Assembly: GCF_003350405.1 (NCBI RefSeq)
Contig: NZ_QQAW01000002.1
Location: 186,001-250,000 of the forward strand
DNA from: Gluconacetobacter liquefaciens
GTDB taxonomy: Bacteria; Pseudomonadota; Alphaproteobacteria; Acetobacterales; Acetobacteraceae
DNA: 64,000 nt
Direction of reading: 5' to 3'
Positions 52,692 through 62,102 of the stretch are shown here, in pieces. Position 1 is the stretch's first letter, and every line of letters starts with the position of its first letter. The notes beneath the pieces are model-generated. The model worked only from the letters and a program-made list of their open reading frames with translations, did no database searches and was not told where the DNA came from. Both the position numbers and the translations under genes were made by a program.

Positions 52692-54362
52692 ATGAAAGAA
52701 GGTTTGAAAGTCCGGCGCCTGCTTGCCGTGGCCACGGCCCTGTCTCCTGCTTTTCTGCCGGCTCTGGCGCAGGCGGCTTCGCAGGATGAAGAAGTCACGG
52801 CGTTGCGTCGTGAAATTCGGGAGATGCAGCGGCAGATGCGTGATGAGATTCGGGTGCTTCAGGCCCGGATCGCCCGCGACGAGGGAAGGGCGACGCCGGT
52901 TACGGCCGGCCATGCCGCCGTGGGGGCGCCGCATGTGGTGCACGCGCATCGCTGGGCCGGAGGCCCGTTACCTGCGATCGGCGAGCCGCAGGGACCGGCG
53001 GCCACGCGGCGGCCCCGCACCGATGCCGAGACACGGCTGGTCACGCCGGAAGGACCGATTCCGTCCTGGGCGGAAATCCGGGCCGCCAGCGCGCGGGACG
53101 AGACCGTGCAGGTGGGCGGTATGCGGATCGGCTTTCCGGCAGGGCGGCCAACGATTTCGTCGCAGGATGGTGCCTACAGTTTTTCGATCGGCCTGACGGC
53201 GCAGGGGGATCTGGGCGGGTTTATCGGTGCCGGCCCGAAACGGGGCGAGGCGAACGGCAATTTCAATAAATTTACCCAGAATGCCCGGCGTCTGCGCATC
53301 TATTTCTCCTGGCGCTACAAGGATTGGGTGGCGAACGTCACGCCGGAATTCGGATCCAGTTCGGTGGATGGGTCGGTCAGCCTGTTCGAGGCCAACATGA
53401 ACTATACCGGCCTGCATCATACGACGCTGACCGTCGGTTACTTCCAGCCGCGTATGGAAGAGGAAAGTGCCGAGCGGGCATCGTCGTTCGAATTTCTTGA
53501 ACGCCCGACCATCGTCGATCTGGTGCGCAACCTGGCGGGGGGCGTTGCGCGCTTCAGCGTCGGTGGCGAGCATTATGAAAATCGCTGGCAGGCGGCGGCC
53601 TATTTCACCGGGCAGAAATTCGGCGACCGGAACAAGGATACGACGATTACCGACAGCCAGACCGGCGCGGTGGCCCGTATCGTCGGCCGGCCTTATGTCA
53701 GCAAGGATATCGACGTCCATGTCGGCGCGGGTGCGACCAGTGCCTTCAAGGTCAATCAGAATGCGAATGGCCGCAATTATACCTTCAGTGACAATATGGA
53801 GGTGCCGCTGGGCGAGACTTCGCTGCTGACATCGGGAGCGTTGACCAATGTGTCCCAGATATGGGCGGCGGGACCGCAACTGGCCTTTCGCTGGCGGAAT
53901 TTCCTGCTGAAGGGCGAGTATTACCATGTCGGTGTGGAGCGCGGACACAATGCCGGGGCGACGCCGCTGCCGTCGCTGAATTTCGATGGATGGTATGTCG
54001 CCGCCAACTATACGCTGCTGGGTCGGGGGCGTGCATACAATGTCAAGAGCGGTGCGTTTACCACGCCCGGCGTCGAGCATGATTTCGACCCGGCGCGGGG
54101 GGAATGGGGGGCGCTGGAACTCAGCGGCCGCTGGAGCGTGACGGATCTGTCCGATGTGGCCAACCAGGGCGGCACGGGCGTCAACGGCGACCAGCAGACG
54201 GTATGGGCTGGCGGCCTGAACTGGTACCCGAACCAGCATTTCAAGTTCATGCTGGATTTCGACCATTTCATCGTGACCCGGTCGAAGGGTGTCTCGGGTG
54301 GCGTGGATCTGCTGGGGCGGACGGGCAATGCCGTCGCCGGGCGCGTGCAGGCCACGTTCTGA
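52692..54362 (+). CDS. OprO/OprP-like porin, paralogue 2
   Basis: 556 residues from the ATG at 52692 (the frame opens from a GTG at 52608). Signal peptide ends 'LAQA-A', followed by the same coiled coil and barrel as paralogue 1. Over the barrel most residues match ('FSWRYKDWVANVTPEFG', 'LEFLERPTIVDLVRN'-like, 'YFTGQKFGDRNKDTTITDSQTGAVARI' in part), so the pair arose by tandem duplication. Sixty-one bp later comes the sulfate-binding protein gene on the same strand, suggesting it supplies the periplasm with sulfate or a related anion (inference). Confidence 0.9.
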   Translation: MKEGLKVRRLLAVATALSPAFLPALAQAASQDEEVTALRREIREMQRQMRDEIRVLQARIARDEGRATPVTAGHAAVGAPHVVHAHRWAGGPLPAIGEPQGPAATRRPRTDAETRLVTPEGPIPSWAEIRAASARDETVQVGGMRIGFPAGRPTISSQDGAYSFSIGLTAQGDLGGFIGAGPKRGEANGNFNKFTQNARRLRIYFSWRYKDWVANVTPEFGSSSVDGSVSLFEANMNYTGLHHTTLTVGYFQPRMEEESAERASSFEFLERPTIVDLVRNLAGGVARFSVGGEHYENRWQAAAYFTGQKFGDRNKDTTITDSQTGAVARIVGRPYVSKDIDVHVGAGATSAFKVNQNANGRNYTFSDNMEVPLGETSLLTSGALTNVSQIWAAGPQLAFRWRNFLLKGEYYHVGVERGHNAGATPLPSLNFDGWYVAANYTLLGRGRAYNVKSGAFTTPGVEHDFDPARGEWGALELSGRWSVTDLSDVANQGGTGVNGDQQTVWAGGLNWYPNQHFKFMLDFDHFIVTRSKGVSGGVDLLGRTGNAVAGRVQATF

Positions 54363-54423
54363 ACCGGTCTTCCCTGCATATCTCGATATTTCATCGGCAA
54401 CTGTCATCGGAATGAGAAACGAT

Positions 54424-55458
54424 ATGAAAAACGGTTTCACGGTGCCGTCGCGGCGCGGGTTTCTGGCCGGAACGGCTGCCGCCGCCACAGCCTTCGCCAT
54501 CGGGGCGCGGCCGCGTCCGGCGGCTGCAGCGACCCGGTTGCTGAATGTGTCGTATGATCCGACGCGCGAGCTTTATGCCGATGCCGGGCGGGCCTTCGCC
54601 GCCTTCTGGGCGAAGGCACATGGGGGCGATCAGGTGGTGGTGACGTCCTCGCACGGTGGGTCGGGCGCGCAGGCGCGCTCGGTGCTGGAAGGAGCGCCGG
54701 CTGATGTGGTGACGCTGGGGCTGGCTTATGACATCGACATTCTGGCCCAGCATGGCCTGCTGGCGGCGGACTGGCAGACGCGGCTGCCGCATAACTCCAC
54801 GCCGTACACCAGCACGATCGTGTTCCTGGTGCGCAAGGGCAACCCCAAGGGCATCCATGACTGGCCCGATCTGCTACGGGACGGCGTGCAGGTGATTACG
54901 CCCAATCCCAAGACCTCGGGCGGCGCGCGCTGGAACTACCTGGCCGCCTGGGGGTGGGCGCTGCGCCAGCCCGGCGGGTCCGAAGCAACCGCGACCGCGT
55001 ATCTGAAATCGCTGTTCGCCCATGTGCCGGTGTTGGATACCGGGGCACGCGGCGCCACCAACAGTTTCGTGCAGCGCGGGCTGGGCGACGTGCTGATCGC
55101 CTGGGAGGACGAGGCGCTGCTGGCGGCGCGTGACCTGGGACCGGACAAGTTCGATATCGTGGTGCCGCCGGTGACGATCCTGGCAGAGCCGCCTGTGGCG
55201 GTGGTGGACAAGAACGTGCAGGCGCATGGCACGGCGGAGGTCGCGAAGGGTTTCCTCGATTTCCTGTTCACGCCCGAGGGGCAGCGGATCGGGGCGAAGC
55301 ATTATTTCCGGCCGGTCGACCCGGCGATCGTGGCGGAAACGGCATCGGTCTTCCCGAAGACGACAACATTCGATGTCGCGAGTCTGGGGGGATGGACTAA
55401 GGTCCAGAAGACGCATTTCGCCGATGGCGGTGTGTTCGACCAGATTTACAGCCGATAA
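54424..55458 (+). CDS. sbp: Sulfate/thiosulfate ABC transporter, substrate-binding protein
   Basis: 344 residues from the ATG at 54424 (ATG 54412 also possible). The N-terminus has a twin-arginine-type motif 'SRRGFLAG', so it may be exported folded by Tat. The mature part has the Sbp/CysP signatures 'LNVSYDPTRELY', 'SHGGSGAQARSVLEGAPADVVTLG' (in part) and 'ITPNPKTSGGARWNYLAAW'. It captures sulfate in the periplasm and delivers it to CysTW. First gene of the cys operon. Confidence 0.93.
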   Translation: MKNGFTVPSRRGFLAGTAAAATAFAIGARPRPAAAATRLLNVSYDPTRELYADAGRAFAAFWAKAHGGDQVVVTSSHGGSGAQARSVLEGAPADVVTLGLAYDIDILAQHGLLAADWQTRLPHNSTPYTSTIVFLVRKGNPKGIHDWPDLLRDGVQVITPNPKTSGGARWNYLAAWGWALRQPGGSEATATAYLKSLFAHVPVLDTGARGATNSFVQRGLGDVLIAWEDEALLAARDLGPDKFDIVVPPVTILAEPPVAVVDKNVQAHGTAEVAKGFLDFLFTPEGQRIGAKHYFRPVDPAIVAETASVFPKTTTFDVASLGGWTKVQKTHFADGGVFDQIYSR

Positions 55459-55469
55459 CGGATTCTTTC

Positions 55470-56315
55470 ATGGTGTTTTGCCTGCGGCGGCGCGATGGGC
55501 TGCCGGGCCTTTCCATATCCATTGCCTTTACGCTGGTTTGGATCGGCCTGATTGTCGTGCTGCCGCTGACGGCCCTGGTGTTGCGCCCCTGGCAGGATGG
55601 CGGTGCGGTGATGCTGCGGGTACTGCATGACGGGCGCATGTATGCGGCGCTGCGCGTCAGTTTCAGCTGTGCCGCGCTGGCGGCGTTGATCGACGTGCCC
55701 TTGGGCCTGCTGCTGGCGTGGGCTCTGGTGCGGGCGCGCCTGCCGGGCCGACGGGCGGTCGATGCGCTGATCGACCTGCCCTTTGCCCTGCCGACCGCGG
55801 TGACGGGTATTACGCTGGCGACTCTCTATGGACCCACTGGGTGGATCGGTGCGCTGCTGGCCCGTGCCGGCATCCGCGTGGCCTACACGCCTGCCGGGAT
55901 CGTGGTGGCGCTGATGTTCGTCGGCCTGCCCTTTATCGTGCGGGCGGTGGAGCCGGTGCTGCGGGGGCTGCCGCCGGAGTTGGAGGAAGCGGGGCTGCTG
56001 CTGGGGGCGAGCCCGTGGCAGAATTTTCGCCGGGTGATCCTGCCGCCCTTGCTGCCGCCGCTGGTGGCGGGATTCAGCCTGGCGTTCGCGCGCTGTATCG
56101 GCGAGTACGGGTCGGTGATCTTCATTGCCGGCAACCAGCCGTTCCATAGCGAGATCGCGCCGCTGCTGATCGTGGTGCGGTTGCAGGAATTTGACTATGA
56201 GGGCGCCACCGCCATTGCGCTGATCCTGCTGCTGAGTGCGCTGATATGCATGACCGGGGTTGCCGCGCTGCGCCGCCGCGTGTCGCGCGGGCTGGTGGCG
56301 CGGGGGGCGGCGTGA
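55470..56315 (+). CDS. cysT: Sulfate ABC transporter permease CysT (CysU)
   Basis: 281 residues, six predicted helices. The permease EAA loop is 'EEAGLLLGASPWQNFRRVILPPL' (in part) and 'FALPTAVTGITLATLYGPTGWIG' (in part) is typical for CysT. It pairs with CysW to form the sulfate channel. It follows sbp by 11 bp, and its TGA overlaps the cysW ATG by one base (TGATG at 56313-56317). Confidence 0.93.
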   Translation: MVFCLRRRDGLPGLSISIAFTLVWIGLIVVLPLTALVLRPWQDGGAVMLRVLHDGRMYAALRVSFSCAALAALIDVPLGLLLAWALVRARLPGRRAVDALIDLPFALPTAVTGITLATLYGPTGWIGALLARAGIRVAYTPAGIVVALMFVGLPFIVRAVEPVLRGLPPELEEAGLLLGASPWQNFRRVILPPLLPPLVAGFSLAFARCIGEYGSVIFIAGNQPFHSEIAPLLIVVRLQEFDYEGATAIALILLLSALICMTGVAALRRRVSRGLVARGAA

Positions 56316-57130
56316 TGGGCGGACCCTCGCGTGGTGGCAATGCGGTGCTGGTCGCCTGTACCTATCTGACGGTGCTGGCCGTGCTGGTGCTGCCGGTACT
56401 GCTGGTGATGGTGGAGGCCCTGCGCGCGGGGCTGGGGGCTGCGTGGCGCAGCCTGCTGGACCCGGATGCACTGTCCGCGATCCGCCTGACGCTGGAGGTG
56501 ACGCTGGTCGCTGTGATCGTCAACACCGTCGGCGGGGTCATGGCGGCGTGGCTGGTGACGAAATATCGGTTTCGCGGGCGGGCGGCCCTGGTCGCGCTGA
56601 TCGAACTGCCGATCAGTGTTTCGCCGGTGATTGCGGGGCTGGTCTGGCTGCTGCTGTTCGGACGGCAGGGCTGGTGGGGTGACTGGCTGGACCGACACCA
56701 TATCCAGATCGCGTTTGCCACGCCGGGTATTCTGCTGGCGACGCTCTTCGTCACCTTTCCATATGTCGCGCGGACGCTGATGCCGTTGATGGAACAGCAG
56801 GGGCGTGAGGCGGAGGAAGCGGCATTTCTGCTCGGAGCCGGGTTCTGGCGGACATTGTGGCGGGTGACGTTGCCGGATGCGCGCTGGGCGCTGCTGTCGG
56901 GCATTCTGCTGACGACGGCACGGGCGATCGGGGAGTTCGGTGCGGTGTCGGTCGTCTCGGGCCATATCCCGGGGCTGACCGAAACCATGCCGCTGCATAT
57001 CGAGACACTCTATAATGGCTACCAGACGGTCGCCGCCTTCGCCATGGCGGCGCTGCTGGCGCTGATCGCCATGGCCACCGTTCTGCTGCGGTCGTTTCTC
57101 GAGCATGATTTCAGGAAGGCGTCGTCATGA
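56315..57130 (+). CDS. cysW: Sulfate ABC transporter permease CysW
   Basis: 271 residues from the ATG at 56315. Conserved parts include 'KYRFRGRAALVALIELPISVSPVIAGLVWLLLFG' (in part) and the EAA loop 'EEAAFLLGAGFWRTLWRVTLPD' (in part), followed by 'ARAIGEFGAVSVVSGHIPG', a CysW hallmark. Overlaps cysT by one base and cysA by four (ATGA at 57127-57130). The full order sbp-cysT-cysW-cysA is that of a classical sulfate importer. Confidence 0.94.
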   Translation: MGGPSRGGNAVLVACTYLTVLAVLVLPVLLVMVEALRAGLGAAWRSLLDPDALSAIRLTLEVTLVAVIVNTVGGVMAAWLVTKYRFRGRAALVALIELPISVSPVIAGLVWLLLFGRQGWWGDWLDRHHIQIAFATPGILLATLFVTFPYVARTLMPLMEQQGREAEEAAFLLGAGFWRTLWRVTLPDARWALLSGILLTTARAIGEFGAVSVVSGHIPGLTETMPLHIETLYNGYQTVAAFAMAALLALIAMATVLLRSFLEHDFRKASS

Positions 57131-58254
57131 GCGTCCAGATCCAGTCCCTGACGCGGCATGCGCCGAATGCGTCGCGCAAGATGCTCGACGATGTGTCGCT
57201 GAGCATCGAGGACGGGGCGTTCGTCGCGCTGGTCGGGCCGTCCGGCGCCGGCAAGACCACGCTGCTGCGGACGATCGCGGGGCTGGATGGGCCTTACGAA
57301 GGAACGGTGCTGGTCGATGGCCGGACGCTGGCGGGGCGGCCGATGCGGGAGCGGCGGATCGGCTTCGTGTTCCAGAATTACGCGCTGTTCCGCCATATGA
57401 CGGTGGCGCGCAATATTGCCTTCGGGCTGGATGTGCTGCCACGCAGGGAACGCCCGGATCGGGGGGCGATTGCCGGTCGGGTGGCCGAATTGCTGGAGTT
57501 GATCCAGTTGCCGATGCTGGGGGATGCCTATCCGGACCAGTTGTCCGGCGGCCAGCGGCAGCGGGTGGCGCTGGCGCGTGCATTGGCGACGAAACCGGGG
57601 CTGCTGCTGCTTGACGAGCCGTTCGGTGCGCTGGACCCGATCGTGCGGCGGCAGATCCGCCGCTGGCTGCGCGGGCTGCACGATCAGCTTGGACTGACGA
57701 CGGTGCTGGTGACCCATGACCATGACGAGGCACTGGAGGTGGCTGACCGGCTGGTGGTGATGCAGAATGGCCGTATCGTGCAGGAGGCGCCGGCCGAGAT
57801 GCTGGATACTGCGCCAGCTACGCCGTTCGTGATGGAGTTTCTGGGCGAGGCGCTGGAATTCAGCGGTCGGATTGTCGATGGATGGTTCCTGCCGGACGAT
57901 AGTAATGTGCTGTCTTTTCATGTCGGTGGCGGTGTGGATGACGGGCTGGTTACTGCGCTTCTGCGCCCGTATGAGACTCGTCTGGTCGCCGGCGAGGGGA
58001 GAGGGCGCGCCATACCGCTGGCGGGCGGGTCGGGTGGTCTGCGGCGCCTGAAGGTCGAACTGGGAACTCGGGAGGTTGAGATCCTGCTGGTTACGGATCA
58101 AGTCGGGCTGTTCGGGAGGGATCATGTGGCGCTGGACATTGGCCGTGCACGTCTGTTTCGAGACGATAGGGCTTTGCAGCATATTTCACTCCGTCCTCCG
58201 GAACCTGGGCACGGCAAACAACGCCACAACGGTACAGTGACGGATTCCGTCTGA
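57127..58254 (+). CDS. cysA: Sulfate ABC transporter ATP-binding protein CysA
   Basis: 375 residues. Walker A 'GPSGAGKTT', Q-loop 'FVFQNYALF', signature 'LSGGQRQRVALARAL', Walker B 'LLLLDEPFGALDP' and H-loop 'TVLVTHD' are intact. A C-terminal regulatory domain ('EFSGRIVDGWF', 'ALLRPYETRLV') resembles the TOBE-type region of CysA/MalK. The last ~40 residues are unrelated to the core and low in conserved residues. It energises sulfate import. An inverted repeat (58262-58297) follows its stop. Confidence 0.95.
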   Translation: MSVQIQSLTRHAPNASRKMLDDVSLSIEDGAFVALVGPSGAGKTTLLRTIAGLDGPYEGTVLVDGRTLAGRPMRERRIGFVFQNYALFRHMTVARNIAFGLDVLPRRERPDRGAIAGRVAELLELIQLPMLGDAYPDQLSGGQRQRVALARALATKPGLLLLDEPFGALDPIVRRQIRRWLRGLHDQLGLTTVLVTHDHDEALEVADRLVVMQNGRIVQEAPAEMLDTAPATPFVMEFLGEALEFSGRIVDGWFLPDDSNVLSFHVGGGVDDGLVTALLRPYETRLVAGEGRGRAIPLAGGSGGLRRLKVELGTREVEILLVTDQVGLFGRDHVALDIGRARLFRDDRALQHISLRPPEPGHGKQRHNGTVTDSV

Positions 58255-58261
58255 ATACCAA

Positions 58262-58297
58262 CCGACGGCCGCCTGCTGTCATGGGGCGGGCCGTCGG
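58262..58297. repeat. Inverted repeat 3' of cysA
   Basis: Perfect 9-bp arms CCGACGGCC (58262-58270) and GGCCGTCGG (58289-58297), 18-bp loop region. No T-tract follows (GAGCCTTATCC), so it is not a standard terminator; it may slow Rho or bound transcripts from the convergent receptor gene. Confidence 0.5.
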
Positions 58298-58388
58298 GAG
58301 CCTTATCCAGCCAGTCCGGCGGGACCAGGCAGGATGGCGTTGTGGCCGGAGGGATTGAGCTGAGGTAAGCGATCAGAGTTGAGCAAGG

Positions 58389-60977
58389 TCAGAAGGAAGC
58401 GTTGATCCGGCCGTAATAATAGCCGCCTTGGATGCCCAGGCTGGATGATGTGAAATCATACAGTTTTCCGCCATAAATGCTGAGATCCTTGGGAAGTCTG
58501 CGAGGGCGAATATTGAAGACATTGTTGGCACCTACAGCGAAAGTCCAATGTCTGTTCATTCGGTAATTGACCTCGATATCTGTCAGCCATGCGGGCGTGT
58601 TTACAAAGCGTCCCCAGCATACGTTCGAGTAGCGCAGTTGGGCACCATTGCACGTCAGGCCGGCCGGCGTGGCATCCTGGTATGTGAGCATGGAAACCGT
58701 TTCGCCGTAACGTGTTTGGCGAACGTTAATGCCCCAGTTGCCTATGGACCAGTAAGCGTTGAGGATGATCTTGCTCTGCGGGGAGCCAGTCGTCAGATAG
58801 GAAACCGTTTGTTCGTTCAATAGCGGCTGACCATTGGCGTTGGTCGCTATATGAGACATGCGGGTACGGTTAATGTTCAGCGACAGGGATAGATTGACCG
58901 TACCGTATTGTTTTAACTTGAGGAGGTAGTCGGAGGCGATATCTACCCCTTGGGTGCGGGTGTTGCCGACATTTGCGAAGTAGTTGGCAACGATATTGGA
59001 AGGGTTAATACCCGACGGAATTGAAATGCCGCTCAATTCGATCGCCTGGCGTGCCAGGTCGCCATAGGTCGATCCACCCCCGAAGATGCGGTCGCGGATA
59101 TTGATCTGATAGACGTCGGCCGATACGTGCCATCCGTCGATCGGCTCCAAGATGATCCCCCCCTCGACGTTTGTTGATCGCTCGGGTTTGAGCTGAGAGG
59201 CACCAAGCAGACGGCCGCCTGCGCTGGTCGTCGCCAAAAGGCCGGTTGCGCCGGTCGGGGATGAGATCAGGGAACTGTAATGTTCTTCGGACAGCGTGGG
59301 AGCGCGGAAGCCGTTGCTGATTGTGGCACGCACGGCAATGCGTTTGCTGAAATCGTATCGGGACGATATCTTGCCATTCTCGGTATTTCCAGCGTCCGTA
59401 TAATGTTCGAAGCGGCCAGCGAAATCGAGATCCCAATGCTTGAGAGGATGAAAGTCGCCATCCAGATAACCGGCCCAGACGTCGCGATCCCAGGTGCCTG
59501 CACTTTCCGGCCGTATGCCGCCATAGGCCTGGGTTCCGCCATAGAGATATGAGGCGGGTTCACCGGCCGTTATATTGTAGGTTTCCAGACGGTGTTCGGC
59601 CCCGAGTGCTAATGTCATCGGAACGCGGTGAAGAATATTGATGTTCCGACGCAGATCGAGGTTATTCGTCCATTGGGCCATGCGATAGGATTCGGCACGG
59701 ACGGTCGTCGGACTGTATCCGGTGATGGAATATAGGTTGGTGTTGAAGGAATTCTTGACGCCGATGTCGTCCTCGTCCGCGCCATAGGTCGTGCTGAGAT
59801 CAAAGTCAAAGCCGAGAAGGTGATGTCCCTTTACCCCCAAAGTCGCGGCGTAATCGTTTTCCTCGATCGTGAGAAGGGGGGTGAAGCCGTAAGGGTAGGC
59901 TGACGGTGCTATCGTCGGTAGACGATATATTTGGTTGGATTCCGAGTGTCTGTGGCCGTAGGTGATCAGGCCGTAGCCCTCGATATTTTCAGAAAATGGT
60001 TTCCCGAACTCGATTCCGAGATTTTCTCTCGTTTCCTCCGGAGTGCTTGTCTGCACGTTCGAGTGCTGCGGAACCTTGAGTCCCAGATATTCGGAATTGC
60101 CCGGCGTCAGGCGCAGATCGGAGGCAGTCGCGACCATATGGTCGGTATGGTAGACCTGCCCACTCATATGGACGTAACCGTCACCAAGAAAGCTCCAGCC
60201 ACCGTCGATATTCGTCTGATATTGCCAGCCATTGCCAGTATAGGCATTCGCACCGGTCTGCGCAGACATGTTCAATCCGCTAGGAGTTTTTTTCAGAATG
60301 ATATTGATGACACCGGCTATGGCGTCGGAACCATACATGGCGGCTGCGCCATCACGCAGAATCTCGATATGATCGATGGCGTTTGAGGGAATCATGTTGA
60401 GGTCGACGGGAGTCGAGCCTTGGCTGGGCCCCTGGTCGGCATATATGTTGCCGGTGGTGTGTCGTCTTTTTCCGTCGACCAATACCAGGACTTCGTTGGG
60501 ATTGAGGCCGCGCATTCTGAGGGAAGCCGTGAGAGCGCCGGCCGTGATCCCTACAGCCTGAATATTGAGAGAGGGGTCGAGCCTTGTCAGTGACTGCGCG
60601 AGATTGACTTCGCCTGAGCGGCGCAAGGTGGCCGCATTGATTACCGTGATGGGGGCGGTCGAATCGCGCGCGCGGCGATTGTAGGCGTGCGTACCGGTCA
60701 CAATGACGGCTTCATTGGCGGAAACCGGTCCCTGCGGTACTGCACTTGTCTGTCGAGGTGGGGAAGAAGATGCGCTGGCCCCCTGTTGAGGCACATTATT
60801 ACCTGGAATCTTTTTCGTTCCGTATTTGGAACTATTTAAGTGGTCTGCACCATCGCTTTTCGACGCATTCTTGTTGGAAAGGGGCGCTGATACGGTTGAT
60901 GATGCCGCGTGTGCGGCACCAATGGTCAGAATTGTTGTCGCGAGTAAAAGGTGAATGCTGCGGAAGTGGCGGCGCAT
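58389..60977 (-). CDS. TonB-dependent receptor (no STN domain)
   Basis: 862 residues. Signal peptide 'LLLATTILTIGAAHA', a Ser/Asn/Gln-rich linker with low complexity to about residue 85, TonB box 'EAVIVTGTHAYNRR', plug ('SLRMRGLNPNEVLVLVDGKRRHT' in part) and barrel ending 'YYYGRINASF'. Its plug resembles the large family that imports sugars, peptides or aromatic compounds, not clearly siderophores. Base composition is lower in GC than the sulfate genes next to it. An SDR gene lies 56 bp upstream on the same strand, so they may be co-transcribed. Ligand unknown. Confidence 0.9.
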   Translation of the reverse strand: MRRHFRSIHLLLATTILTIGAAHAASSTVSAPLSNKNASKSDGADHLNSSKYGTKKIPGNNVPQQGASASSSPPRQTSAVPQGPVSANEAVIVTGTHAYNRRARDSTAPITVINAATLRRSGEVNLAQSLTRLDPSLNIQAVGITAGALTASLRMRGLNPNEVLVLVDGKRRHTTGNIYADQGPSQGSTPVDLNMIPSNAIDHIEILRDGAAAMYGSDAIAGVINIILKKTPSGLNMSAQTGANAYTGNGWQYQTNIDGGWSFLGDGYVHMSGQVYHTDHMVATASDLRLTPGNSEYLGLKVPQHSNVQTSTPEETRENLGIEFGKPFSENIEGYGLITYGHRHSESNQIYRLPTIAPSAYPYGFTPLLTIEENDYAATLGVKGHHLLGFDFDLSTTYGADEDDIGVKNSFNTNLYSITGYSPTTVRAESYRMAQWTNNLDLRRNINILHRVPMTLALGAEHRLETYNITAGEPASYLYGGTQAYGGIRPESAGTWDRDVWAGYLDGDFHPLKHWDLDFAGRFEHYTDAGNTENGKISSRYDFSKRIAVRATISNGFRAPTLSEEHYSSLISSPTGATGLLATTSAGGRLLGASQLKPERSTNVEGGIILEPIDGWHVSADVYQINIRDRIFGGGSTYGDLARQAIELSGISIPSGINPSNIVANYFANVGNTRTQGVDIASDYLLKLKQYGTVNLSLSLNINRTRMSHIATNANGQPLLNEQTVSYLTTGSPQSKIILNAYWSIGNWGINVRQTRYGETVSMLTYQDATPAGLTCNGAQLRYSNVCWGRFVNTPAWLTDIEVNYRMNRHWTFAVGANNVFNIRPRRLPKDLSIYGGKLYDFTSSSLGIQGGYYYGRINASF

Positions 60978-61033
60978 GGCTTCTGTCTCTCCTAAATATG
61001 TGTGTTAAGAGATTATCTAATTAAATAAGTGGG

Positions 61034-61807
61034 TTAGATCGCTGCGATCAGCCCGCCGTCCACGCGGACAAGGCTGCCTGTGATGTAGCTGGCTCGCCTG
61101 CTCGCGAGGAAAGTGAGCGTTTCCGCAAATTCAGCCGGGTCGCCATAGCGTTGCATGGGAATGGCGCTGCGTGAGGCTTGGGCGATCTGCTCGGGGGTAA
61201 GTCCTCTCCGTTTGGCAGCCGCCGCATCGAGTTCGTCGACGCGTTCGGTATGGATGCGGCCGGGCACCACCGAGTTGACCGTAACGCCGTCCGCCGCGAC
61301 TTCCGCCGCCAAAGTCTTGGCCCATCCAACGATGGCGGGGCGGAGCATGTTCGAGAGACCCAGATTGGCGATGGGTTGAAGGACACCCGACGAGACGATA
61401 TTGAGGATTCTGCCGAATCCACGCTCGCGCATGCCGGGAAGATATTTGCTGGCGATCGCGACGGGGACGCGAACCATTGTATCGAAGTGGCGCCCAAGAG
61501 TGGCGATGTCGACGGCAGCGATCGGACCAGGCGGCGGGCCGCCACAATTCGTGATGACGATATCGACTGAGTCAATCGAGGACAGGGCCGCAGCGACGTT
61601 TTCAAGATTCTGAAAATCCGCGACGCAGAGGGATGCGCTGCCGCCACTGGTGCGTATGGCATCGCACGCCGCCTGCAGGGTCTCTTTCTTTCGCCCGGTT
61701 AGGATCACATGTGCGCCTTCGCGGGCAAGCGCTTCAGCGCACGCTTTTCCAAGACCGCGACTGGAACCCATGACCAGGGCAGTTCGTCCTTCAAGTTCGA
61801 GGTTCAT
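61034..61807 (-). CDS. SDR-family oxidoreductase with non-canonical active site
   Basis: 257 residues with a Rossmann fold: 'TALVMGSSRGLGKACAEAL' (dinucleotide site), 'NCGGPPPGP' in place of the usual NNAG, 'NIVSSGV' (catalytic Ser) and 'GGLIAAI' at the end. The usual YxxxK is missing: the aligned stretch is 'LSNMLRPAIVGWAKTLA', with Ser and Arg where Tyr and Lys normally sit. A distinct SDR branch shows this SNxxR pattern, so it may be an altered but active enzyme. Upstream of a TonB receptor and divergent from an aminotransferase. Substrate unknown. Confidence 0.85.
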   Translation of the reverse strand: MNLELEGRTALVMGSSRGLGKACAEALAREGAHVILTGRKKETLQAACDAIRTSGGSASLCVADFQNLENVAAALSSIDSVDIVITNCGGPPPGPIAAVDIATLGRHFDTMVRVPVAIASKYLPGMRERGFGRILNIVSSGVLQPIANLGLSNMLRPAIVGWAKTLAAEVAADGVTVNSVVPGRIHTERVDELDAAAAKRRGLTPEQIAQASRSAIPMQRYGDPAEFAETLTFLASRRASYITGSLVRVDGGLIAAI

Positions 61808-61851
61808 TCGAATACCTTTTCAATCTTCCGATATTCTGCGCCGCTTTCAGG

Positions 61852-61870
61852 CAACTTCGAATTCGAGTTG
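61852..61870. promoter_or_regulatory. Palindrome in the SDR/aminotransferase intergenic region
   Basis: CAAC-T-TCGAATTCGA-GTTG has a perfect 10-bp palindromic core (TCGAATTCGA, 61857-61866) and CAAC/GTTG flanks displaced by one base. Lies 45-63 bp upstream of the SDR start, well placed for a regulator of the SDR-receptor unit; the GntR regulator encoded nearby is a candidate. Confidence 0.45.
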
Positions 61871-62102
61871 TAACGTTCTGACTTCGTGACGTCCTGACAT
61901 GCACATAATCCATTATCGAAATAAAAATCCAGCCCAGATTGATCTAAATGACAAAATAAATACAATGCGTGACGGAAAGCGGGGGCATCGGCGCGCCCCG
62001 AGCCGTTTCATTGGCTCGTGATGTGGGATTAATGCATTGAATAATAATAATTTGTCTGAGATTTCCGCTGCGGCGACCCGTTCTGGGCGTCTCTCTGACC
62101 GG

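Noticed and set aside
58262-58297. Standard rho-independent terminator after cysA
   Set aside because: Good stem but no T-run follows; reported as an inverted repeat only.
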